Assembly (NCBI GenBank): GCA_028829895.1
Contig: CM054182.1
Location: forward strand, 62,535,879-62,599,878
DNA: 64,000 nucleotides
Reading direction: 5' to 3'
Origin: Sinotaia quadrata
Taxonomy: Eukaryota; Mollusca; Gastropoda; Architaenioglossa; Viviparidae
Of the stretch, positions 54,651 through 64,000 are shown in pieces (position 1 is the first letter of the stretch; each line of letters begins with the position of its first letter). The notes beneath the pieces were generated by a model. The model had not been told where the DNA came from and did not search any database. It worked only from the letters and a program-made list of their open reading frames with translations. A program made the position numbers and the translations under genes.

Positions 54651-54918
54651 ATAATTTTTTAATACAACTGTAATGGTTAAGTGATTTATTGTATTATATA
54701 TTACTATCATTATATCATGTTGTTATTAGAAATAAAATTAAGTTGCAAAACAGCTTTGAATTTTTCACTTACTAGGCGTTGTAGCTTATTTACAGACAAT
54801 TAGGTGTACACAATATTTCAAATGTCACAGTGGTACTACATTGTAAAATTCTGTAGATTCAGTAAGTAGTATCATTATTTAAAAATATTGCAATAGTTTA
54901 CAATTTAGTTCTTATTTT

Positions 54919-55431
54919 TTAAAATAATCCTTTAATAAACACAATGAATCTACTGTTTTTTTCAGATAAGCACGATCTCAGTTTAGTAATGAACAATCCA
55001 GGTGGTGAAACACTTCGTTCTGCTTCAACACGTGTGGCTTGAATTGTCTTCATATTACTATACAGCTGTTCTACTTCAACACGTGTGGCTTGAATTGTCT
55101 TCATATTACTATACAGCTGTTCTACTTCAACACGTGTGGCTTGAATTGTCTTCATATTACTATACAGCAGTTCTACTCTGTCAGTTTTACTTCCTGTTGC
55201 CTCATAACATTTCAGTTCATCTTTCATTGAAATACTCTTCACATTCTGATGCTTATCTAAAGTATCAATAGCTGTCATGTATTCCTGTAATAAAGCATCT
55301 TCACTTTCATTCTTTTCTGCGTTTTCTAACTCTATCTCATCATCCTTCTTTGATTCATCTATTTCCTTCTTGTGCAATCGTTCAAAGATTTGTTCCCCAC
55401 ATTCCTTTATGTTGCTCTTTGACATAAACAT
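54919..55431 (-). pseudogene. hAT transposase C-terminal fragment with internal triplication (170 codons)
   Basis: The C-terminal part reads LKCYEATGSKTD, then LYSNMKTIQATRVEAERSVS and GLFITKLRSCLSEKN. This matches the hAT dimerisation domain (family pattern: LYEATG, PTSVEAERxFSxAG, TKxRSRLS). A 51-bp unit (VEQLYSNMKTIQATR-like) is triplicated in tandem just before VEAER, which should disrupt the fold. The DDE catalytic core is missing upstream; the frame starts at ATG 55431 with a nearby in-frame stop. It is a truncated transposon copy; an expressed derivative cannot be excluded. Confidence 0.7.
55021..55175. repeat. 51-bp tandem triplication inside the hAT frame
   Basis: The plus-strand unit CTTCAACACGTGTGGCTTGA followed by ATTGTCTTCATATTACTATA recurs three times in frame. 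Confidence 0.9.
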
Positions 55432-55924
55432 AACATTTTGTTCCAGTTAGTGTCATCTGTGGACTATGTAGTAAGCTTAAGAGTGATACATCCTATATGA
55501 AGTCAAATAGAATATACTAAACAATCCAGATTCAAGTGGGAATACCTTTTCTTCATCAGAATGAAAATGAAAACTTGAATATTAGAAACATTGTATTGAT
55601 AACCTGACAGAGAGTTGTGTCCCTAATCCACATCAATCACAACTTAACACAAATCTACGCTTTTTACATTCTCCTCCCCCATTCCCCAATTGCGGGCCTC
55701 ACTAGTTTGAATGCAAAAGGTCCAGTGAATTCTGAGATGAGCTTGAACAGGGCCCCCGAAAGAAAAAGACGACGACCACATCAACAAATCCGACAACAAC
55801 AGCGACAACAACAGCAACGCTAACGCAATCATGGCCGAAATCAACGACAGCAATGGCGGCGGCTCAGTGAGCAGCAGTTCAAGCAGTGGGGATACTTTAA
55901 TCACCCCATTGCTGACATGGTTCA

Positions 55925-56920
55925 CCTGCCCATTTTCTCATTCGTGACATGATCTCTATACGAAATGCTAAACAACCTTCGAAAGCATCTCATTTCAGTA
56001 GCTTGTATCCTCCTTTCAAGATCCGCTGTGATGGTCCATGACTCACATGCATATAAAAATCCAGTAACAACTAAGGAGCGTATCAGTCTGATCTTTGAGC
56101 TGACTGAGATGTTTCTGCCTTTTATCTTTATCTTTTGTCTTAAACTGTCTTCAGCCTTGCCATTGCTGTTATTGTCATCACAAGCCTGGACAATATTTCA
56201 GATTTTGATCCCTCGTCTGTCACGATGGCTCCAGTACTTGAATTTATTAACTATTTCTAATTTCTGATCACCAATCATGATGTCATTGCCAATGCCACTG
56301 GTGTTTTGGTCATCAGTTTAGTCTTCTCTGCACTGATTTCCATACCAAAAGCAGTAACTGTCCTGTCCAGTTTTTCCACCAATTGAGCTAGCTCCCCTCA
56401 TTTCCTGCAAGGCCATCTATGTCATCAGCAAAGCGTGAATTCGTTATTGTTTTGCTCCAATACTGACAATTCCTTCATGGTCTTCCAGAACATCTGTCAT
56501 GATTTTTTCAAGGAAGATGTTGAAGAAAGGTGAAAAGGTGAAAGTAAGCAGCCTTGTCTGACTCCCACTGTTGTCCTGAACCAGTCTCATATTCGGCCGT
56601 TGAAGCAGACTGCGCCAGTGGCCTTGCTGTAAAGGCTTTCTATGACTTTGATCAGGTTGGCATTGATGTTGTACAGCTTCGTGGTGGACCAAAGGGCTGC
56701 ATACCACACCCTGTCGAACGCCTTCTTAAAATCTACAAAGACATGATAAAGGTCTTGTTGGTACTGAAGGTACTTCACACATAGCAGTCTCAGATTAAAA
56801 ATCTGTTCAGTTATGCTTCGCCCTGGTCTGAAGCCTGCCTGTTCTTCAGCTAAGATTTCTTCTTCCTTCAGCCTCAGTCTGCTTAATATGATCTTTTACA
56901 TGACTTTGCTTGGTTGGTAT
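55925..56920 (-). pseudogene. Non-LTR (LINE) reverse transcriptase, 5'-truncated and frameshifted
   Basis: Minus-strand pieces in order: AEEQAGFRPGRS (about 56830), YHVFVDFKKAFDRVWYAALW (56730), FFNIFLEKIMTDVLEDHEG (56500, a different frame), NSRFADDIDGLAG (56430), MEISAEKTKLMT (56340), and FLYACESWTITADLERRIQA to SYRDHVTNEK (56050-55930). FADD is the catalytic motif. Frame changes and stops show that it is dead. The endonuclease half is absent. It belongs to the common invertebrate endonuclease/RT LINEs. Confidence 0.85.
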
Positions 56921-57193
56921 ATAAGATTTATCGTATGATAATTCTGACATTGCTGCAAATTGCCTTTTTTTTCCGGGATTTTCGGCAATTTGTAATAACT
57001 TTACGCAAGTGTTTAAGGACCAAATTATAAATATTATTCTTTGTAAAATGTACTTTGCTCATTGATATGGCTAACAGTAGGTCCAAACCATTAAAATATA
57101 TTGTGTACATCTTTATGGGTTACTGAGTGACATAGTGTGGTGTATTGATAGACGCCAGGGCGCGGAATGGATTACAGTGAGTGCATATGTGTG

Positions 57194-57195
<2 letters not shown>

Positions 57196-57240
<45 letters not shown>
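57196..57240. repeat. (GA)n microsatellite
   Basis: About 20 GA units. Confidence 0.95.
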
Positions 57241-57241
<1 letters not shown>

Positions 57242-57362
57242 CAAGAGTTTTTAATTTTGGAAATAAGAAACAAAAAGGCAAAATCTTGGTTCATTGTGAA
57301 GAAACAACATTCTGATAATTAAATCTTAATTTGCTATGGCAATATAAAATATATACATATGA

Positions 57363-57365
<3 letters not shown>

Positions 57366-57401
<36 letters not shown>
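57366..57401. repeat. (TG)n microsatellite
   Basis: About 17 TG units. Confidence 0.95.
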
Positions 57402-57403
<2 letters not shown>

Positions 57404-59566
57404 ATTTTCACATATACGGACATGTATGCGTCATTAGTAGATTTATTTCTTGTCTTGCTGTGTTCGAGACATAATCTCAAGAAGTCGTAATTAACGTTAT
57501 ATTTTTCAGCACAGAACATTTAAATAATGCAAATGAAATAAAGTAGAACAATACGAATCAATACTGATTGACTGATAACAGCGCTATTTCAGGGCAAAAA
57601 TACATTTAAAAAAATTAAAACAATTCTTTTTGCATATGATAGCCTTAGCCATAATAAAATTTAAAATGTAGTTCCGAAAGTTAAAATCTTATATTCTTAG
57701 AATCACATCTATAGGTCGCAAAATTAAATTAATCAATTTACTCTTGAACAGAATATGGAAGGAAGGTGGAAGAGGTGGGTGGGTATCTTTGCAAAGTCAG
57801 TGCAATTGCAGAGCTCACAAGGAAGGTTACGAAGACCTATCAGGGGAGATAATTTCGAGTGTGAAATTTCTTGGTATATATGGCGCCCCCTCAACTCATC
57901 TAAAGAAGAACAATATAATCTAACCACAGGCCTATATACTATAGAGCAATTTAAAATTGAATAAAATGTCAGCACAAAAATAATAGCAGAGTTGCACCAT
58001 TGATTGTTTCATAAAACAAAATATGCACGTCAACAAATTAGGAAACAGGAATCAATCGGTGTCGCACACGATGCAACGGCACGCGCCGCGTGACTTAGTC
58101 CGGACCCTAGTAGTGCAATATATAAACTCTTTGGTCATAAGTGATTTCAGTAAGAGAAGAAAATGTTGTCTTTCAGTTTGCGGTCACGTGTTTAATACAG
58201 GCAGTGGATAAACAACCTGACTAATGATGATTTACCGGCTGTAGATAAACAGTAAACATGATCTAGAACAGATTAATCCCAATGCTTCGTTATCAAGTTA
58301 ACACTATTATGTCTGTATTCGCGTACATTAACCTAATTTAGCCATGTAGTGGGACACCTGTCGCTACAAAACAGAAAAATCAAGCGCATCCATTAATGTT
58401 TTTAATTTGCAAATAGATTTCGGTGAGAGAAATATATAAATATATTTTTCATGTGCTTTACCTTTGTGTACGCGCCAAACAATTCACAGAGATGATCTGA
58501 TTTGAACTGTGCGTAAAATCAACTAAGAAACATTGACAAGTAGATACTACAATTTTATAAGTAAAAGAGAGGCAACTTTTGGCTCTTGGAATAAATGGTA
58601 AAAACTTCTGAATAATGGGTTAAATTATTTTTTTAAAGAGACTTTTAACCTTGTGAACTCCTTTCTTCATTCAGCAGCTTTCCACTTGACTTTGAAAATG
58701 TGTGGTCAAGAAAGAAAATATTACGCGGTAAAGATTTGTTAAAAACATGCTTTAGATAAAAAAATCAAAAAGGAAAGAAAAAGAGAAAGAGAAAAGGTGG
58801 ACCACAGTGGAATGTCTAGAGAGGAGATGGACAAGTATATTGCGTACAAACTCTTGACGCCATGGGAGAAGGTGATGAGGGCAAAAGAGAGAGAGGGAGA
58901 GGCAGTTTTATTAAAAAAACAAAAAACAAAACAGTTGATGAACATGCCTTCTGCCAAGTATAAGAGTGCAAGAGTCCCAAGTTTGGTATCTCAAACTCAC
59001 ACATCGATAACAAAAATCAACATGCAACAGATAAACAAAACAGTATGATTAAAATTGGAAACAAACAGCAAGAAACCAGCTATATGCACAATGGAAGTAC
59101 CACGTTGTAACTAAGGCCTTTTACTAAACTATTTTTTCATTAGGCTGTTAAAACCCTTTATATAATATCGTCCCAATGATCACATCTGTTTGTTTTAAAG
59201 TCACTCCTTTTAATTATCTGCGGTTTTACCATCTCCCCTACCACACATGCACACCATACTCATGGGTTTGTGATTTGTGTACTCACTGTCTTGGACATTT
59301 GAGGGGGAAAATGTCTGTTTGCTATATATATATACCCAATTTCCTTGAGACAGTAATACATTATGATATAATTGCAACTATTCCAAAGGAAGTCGTTCTT
59401 ATAAGCTTAATTATAAAACCCAGTGCATATATTCAGACAAATACAGTAGTAATTTAGTTAACATAAGATATTGTGACTGATGAAAAGGTTTGCATATTTC
59501 AGTTAATTCAGGACACAGGTAAATAATGAATCTAGTGCAAAACTACTGAACACTTCTTAAAGTATT
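57402..59566. other. Intergenic, nothing recognised
   Basis: Short frames without family character; no repeats beyond purine-rich text near 58760-58910. Confidence 0.5.
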
Positions 59567-59960
59567 GTGGCGGAATAAATGTGCCTATCCCTATTTCTAA
59601 ACTTAATTGTTATATATATAAATTGTTAAATTGTTGAAGTCACCCGACATTGGGCACTCCTTATGATGGCATTTTTGTAAGTATCAGAGTTGGAGTAAAC
59701 AACTAGATTTGAAAATATGATAGAAATTGCTGATGAAATGCAAATTCCAAATGGAATAGCTTTTATTATCCAAAGGTTAATATTTACGGGAACGAGACCA
59801 ACCAATTGGCTGAGATCAAAAGTGTACTTGCTGTAGAGAATTCTATTGTCTATTGAATTTGGTGTGGCATGAAGTCCAGTCTTGAAAGGCGGTCGTTAGT
59901 GGTGAGTTAACTGATTGATATTGAGAGAATGAACTTAGAAATATTTCATGCATTTTGCTA
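59567..59960. repeat. Dispersed repeat family A, compact copy
   Basis: It shares, in order, CCTATCCCTATTTCTA, TTAATTGTTATATA, TTGGGCACTCC, GGAGTAAACAACTAGATT, AAGGCGGTCGTTAG and GAACTTAGAAATATTT with the copies at 1766-2895 or 63540-63800. The internal minisatellites of the left copy are absent, so this looks closer to the original form. Confidence 0.65.
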
Positions 59961-60359
59961 TCGATATACTTGTGTTTTATGTAGAGATGTTTTATATGAG
60001 TAGACTATTATTTCTACAAAATGTGAACTATAATGCTTATATGTGGTATGCTAAACACTTGACATTGTTTCTAGTGATCCTGCTCATGAAACTATTATGC
60101 TGTATGCTAACAAATACTGTTGCAGGAAACTGTAAGTTGAGACTTGAATGTAAGATGGGGTTAAAAAGTAATAAACTGGAAAACTTAGCATTTGTTCCCT
60201 TATTATATTTTTACAAGAAAATAGCAGCCTTTCCTTGTTTTATTGGAATCTCCTGGTTTACACCGATTATAAACTACTATGACCACAGTAGATGCGAGAA
60301 GCAAGACGAAGCAATTAACAGAGCGACAACCATACCTTAGCTTTACTTTCATTTCATAC

Positions 60360-60500
60360 AAACTTCAGACTCACCGGATCATAATTAGAAATTTTAGAAG
60401 ACATCTACTCATAATCAATCAGTTTGTCATTAAGAGATACGTGAAATTTAGAAGTCATCAACTCATTATGAACAAGTTTGTCATTAATAGATAATCTGAA
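60360..60500. repeat. About 60-bp repeat, 2 to 3 diverged copies
   Basis: AAATTTTAGAAGACATCTAC, then TCATAATCAATCAGTTTGTC and ATTAAGAGATA, repeated with changes. Confidence 0.7.
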
Positions 60501-61503
60501 ATTTTAGTATTCCCTAAACACAAACGGGTTAAGAGCTTTGACATCGCATGCTAGCTGTATTATTGCTGTGCAAACTGAAGGGAGCGGGTCAACCGATCAC
60601 AAAGCACATTAACTGCCGAAATCACGGCGATTAAAGTCAAATAAAGCTGTCAAGCACATCATCTGTAGTCAGCGTGAGGCTTGTCTTAAGTGTCTGTATA
60701 CTGTCAGGCTAACGGTTTAATATAACCGATTTCGGGCAAGCCAGTCAGTCATTTAACGAGGTACTTCCTCAAGCAAATGGATTGACCTAATTTTCGGGCA
60801 AACCAGTGGTCGCTGTCATTTACAAGCTGTTGTCGACCTAGTTGCCCTAATCTGGCTCGAATGTAGGTCAGGTAGGTCTAGTTTCGAATTTAGCTCGTGA
60901 CAGACACTGCGTTACACACTGTCTCGAGCATTAAACAATTTTGATCTAATCCTTTTTGACTTAGAACGGTTTCTCGAAAAGCTAAGCGACAGGTATGAGT
61001 CATGGTCAGCTACCGAATTCAAAATGCTTTAAATTGAAGCCAGAACGGCTGTACTGCTTTTAAACATAAAATAACAATATAGCAAAGATTTTTTTCTGGT
61101 TTTATATCTAACGAAATTTTATAATTCATATGAAAAGCCATATCACCTATGGTCTAATCCTAATTTTTATTTGAGATTTTAGTTCAGGTTAATATGTGTT
61201 TTATAATAATTTCTATGAAATCTCTAACATTGACTGTCTGAGAAAATATTCAGTTACTTTATTCCTGTATTGAACAAATGAGCTCTGTTAAGATTTTCTC
61301 GTGACATTCCAGTATTGAGCAATTGAACACTTATGATTTTCTTGTGACATTCTGTAGGAATAGTTCCTAGGAAAGTTCTTTTTAACAACTTAGCTAGTAG
61401 TTATACAACATAAGGACAGCCCAAACAAGATATTTCCCTTCTTTAACATCTAGCTATTAAATATACAACATAGTAACAGAGTGACGGCATGAAGGTAGCC
61501 ACC

Positions 61504-61617
61504 AAACATTTTATTTATGTTGCGATTCCCAGGCCCTCAAAACATTTTATTCATGTTGAGATTCCCAGGCCCTCCAAACATTTTATTCTGTTGAGATTCC
61601 CAGGCCTTTCATACATT
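61504..61617. repeat. 36-bp minisatellite, 3 to 4 copies
   Basis: The unit is AAACATTTTATTCATGTTGA followed by GATTCCCAGGCCCTCC. Confidence 0.9.
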
Positions 61618-63539
61618 TTTAGACTCATCGGAGTTGACCCGACTTTAGATCTCGCAGTTTACATCTACCCATTAGCTCGTCTCTTGTGTGTAGACCCCTG
61701 GCGATATTATACAATCTTGGCAGACCTAGGTAAAGTTGTAATAATTCATTAAATATTTAGCCCAACTGATATGTGACTAGCCTGGTCTATTTTTGAGTGC
61801 ATAAAATTCAGCCTCAAAGATCAAAGTCAACCCTGCCATTGTCAGAGAAACATTGTTCAGAAAACTCTCCCACAACCCCATTGGAAATAAGATTTTTTCA
61901 GAGAAAGGTCTGTCAGGTTGAACTTTTGATTGACCTATGTACAGTAGTATGATTATGCTTGTGTGCATTCATTTATGTGTATATTTGTTATTTTAATTCA
62001 TTCTTTCCTATTTCTTCTTTCACTCATCAATTATATGTCCCCTTGTCAGAGAGGTCTTGACAAATTATGCTCTGATTTAATTAATGTTCTTATTAATTCC
62101 ATTTTACTATAACAAGTATCATACTGTGAAACCAGTTTTGCAAATGATGATGCAGTAGCCACCCTTTGTTATGCATCAGGGATATAGATCACTCCATTTT
62201 TTTTCCTTAGAGAAAATTATACATATTATTTTAAATAAAGAAACATGTTAAAAATAAATTCTATCTCATAATAACTAAAATAACTGTTCTGCAACACATG
62301 CTTGATTATATAAATACTATTACAGAAAGAAATGAAGGAAGGATACACAAGTCAGTTTACTGTGAATACCTGTGTGTATAATGCATGGACTCTAGTACCA
62401 TTATGTCAATAATAAAAGCACGAGGCTTCAACCCAACACATGTACAAGTGACATTGATTTATTTAACACAGTAGTCAACAGGTTTAACAAAGAAGTAGGG
62501 TGTGCATTATATATAAGATTACAGATTTTTCCATTATGAATTCAAAAATTAGGGTGTACATTATTGTACTTGACATGTAGTAATCTTTCTAAAAGGCAAA
62601 CATATATGCATTACAGGTAACAGTTTTCCAGACCTCTAAATTATCATTTTTTTTAAAGCACACAATAAAATTAAACACTGTGTCCAACATTAATTTTATT
62701 CATTAATGAGTTACAAGAATAAAAACAAACTTCACAAGTCAAACAATCAAAGGTTTGAAACAACTGGTGATTTCTGTAGCTCAGTCACATGCCAAAGGTA
62801 TGCCAAAACATTCAAACTACTAATAACTGGCAGAGAAAATGTCATTTACTCATGATGTTCAATCAGAAGCACACAGTTTTATTTTTTAACTTTCTCAGGC
62901 TTTCAACAACATATTATCAACAGTGATCGAAATAGTTTAATGATAAACAGATATATTTATTGTACAGTGGGGAAAAAGAAAGAAAAATAGTTTATTGAAA
63001 CCAGGAATAAGTACTTGAAAATCTATGCTCTATTTAATTTAAAAATAAAATAAAATCAGACTGCTAGCAAAGATAAGTACAAGCAGTTATCACAATAAGA
63101 ACCAAAGCTTTCAAATATGGAGAAAACAGCCTTTTTATTTTTGTAGATCTAAACCACTTGTTCTATTTGTTAAAATTAAATGTAATTTTTGTTTTTAGAT
63201 GCTTTCATTTGCTTAAATTCTAATTGTAAAAAGATGGAATTATTTTATGAAGAGCTACATTTACATATAATATACTGTGACACAGCAAAGTTGCCTGCAT
63301 ATATTTATGAAATAATTATTGTATTTATGCTGCTAATATTTAATAATTATTATATTTTATGCTGCTAGTGTTTAATATATTGAGAAATGAAAACAAACTC
63401 GTGCATGGCATGTTAAGATAATATGAAGGAAGTCAGAATTCTCCAGAACCATATCTAAACGATAGCCTGAAGTAAGCTTACCACACCATTCTTTGTGGAA
63501 TTTTTCATGGTCGAAGTTTCAGCAAACCAGGCTGATTAA
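61618..63539. other. AT-rich intergenic stretch
   Basis: No gene or repeat is supported. Confidence 0.5.
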
Positions 63540-63800
63540 TAAACAACTCACCAGTGATGCTAATCAGTTTTAGGTGGTTGAATAGTTATAAGCGACCAAT
63601 GATCTGATACTGGTCAATAACAAATCCAACCAATAACAGAAAGTGACCTGTTAGAGAAAAATCTCTTGTACTTATCACTTTGATTATGTCTATAGTCAAG
63701 TCCGCTCATTAAAGGCTGATTGTGAGATGGTGAGTTATTTGACTGATAAAGAAAGAGTGGACTTAGAAATATTTTCTTGCATTCTGAACTACTGATTTTG
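63540..63800. repeat. Dispersed repeat family A, third copy (partial)
   Basis: It matches the right half of 59567-59960: CCAACCAAT, AGTCAAGTCCGCTCATTAAA, TGGTGAGTTATTTGACTGAT and GGACTTAGAAATATTTTCTT, then TGCATTCTG. It is more diverged. Confidence 0.5.
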
Positions 63801-64000
63801 AATGGTGACTTTTATGAATTTGCAATTAGATTTAGAAATGTTTTCTGATGTTCTATGACTTGTAATTAGAAAGACTTTGTATATTGATTGCATTGTTGAA
63901 CATATGACAGTGTCCCAAGAGGAAATGAAATTTGTGAATTTGATTATGTTATATTTTATGCATGTGTGTGTGTGTGAATCAGGCTAATGAATTTTATTAC

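Noticed and set aside
55644..55925. 93-codon minus-strand frame next to the LINE, and an Asn/Ser-rich plus-strand frame (about 55740-55946)
   Set aside because: Low-complexity trinucleotide-like text abutting the LINE end; no homologous domain or start/splice support.
59948..60340. 130-codon plus-strand frame
   Set aside because: Starts in dispersed repeat A, low-complexity hydrophobic/AT-driven composition, no recognisable family.

Overview
The window is animal nuclear DNA. It has spliced genes with GT/AG introns, AT-rich intergenic sequence, abundant CA/TG and GA/CT microsatellites, many minisatellites, and metazoan transposon families (Ty3/gypsy, a non-LTR LINE, hAT). The two recognisable host genes are a rhodopsin-class peptide receptor and an UNC-93 family membrane protein. 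A lophotrochozoan, most likely a gastropod mollusc, is my inference from gene type and repeat style; nothing in the sequence proves the species.

Layout. 1-4.2 kb: AT-rich sequence with five or more short tandem arrays and one copy of an unclassified dispersed repeat. 4.2-12.2 kb, minus strand: four coding exons of a class A GPCR (N-terminus through TM6). The TM7 exon is not seen and probably lies left of the window. Its introns are filled with minisatellites, and one array has copied the receptor's own splice donor. 12.2-18.2 kb: no convincing gene; long 21-bp and 35-bp minisatellites, a CA tract and degenerate repeats. 18.2-25.5 kb, minus strand: a complete, apparently very young LTR retrotransposon with LTRs identical by eye (1042 bp), a 5-bp target duplication and one intact 1451-codon Gag-Pol ORF. 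Integrase lies upstream of reverse transcriptase, the Gmr1-type domain order. 25.5-41.3 kb: mostly non-coding, with two minisatellites, hAT and reverse-transcriptase relics, and a long AT-rich stretch that could partly be a 3' UTR. 41.3-47.9 kb, minus strand: a four-coding-exon UNC93A-like gene (about 1023 aa) with an unusually long cytosolic N-terminus, a DNA transposon with long terminal inverted repeats in its first coding intron, and a minisatellite that has copied a splice acceptor. 47.9-64 kb: candidate 5' UTR exon, further minisatellites, a hAT transposase C-terminal fragment, a decayed LINE reverse transcriptase, and two more copies of the dispersed repeat.

How it fits together. The two host genes do not look functionally linked. 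The unifying theme is genome dynamics: tandem duplication of 20-95-bp units is very active, in two cases the unit spans an exon/intron junction, and in one case a transposon inside an intron offers an in-frame alternative terminal exon. All comparisons were made by eye; identities and copy numbers are approximate unless exact junctions are given.
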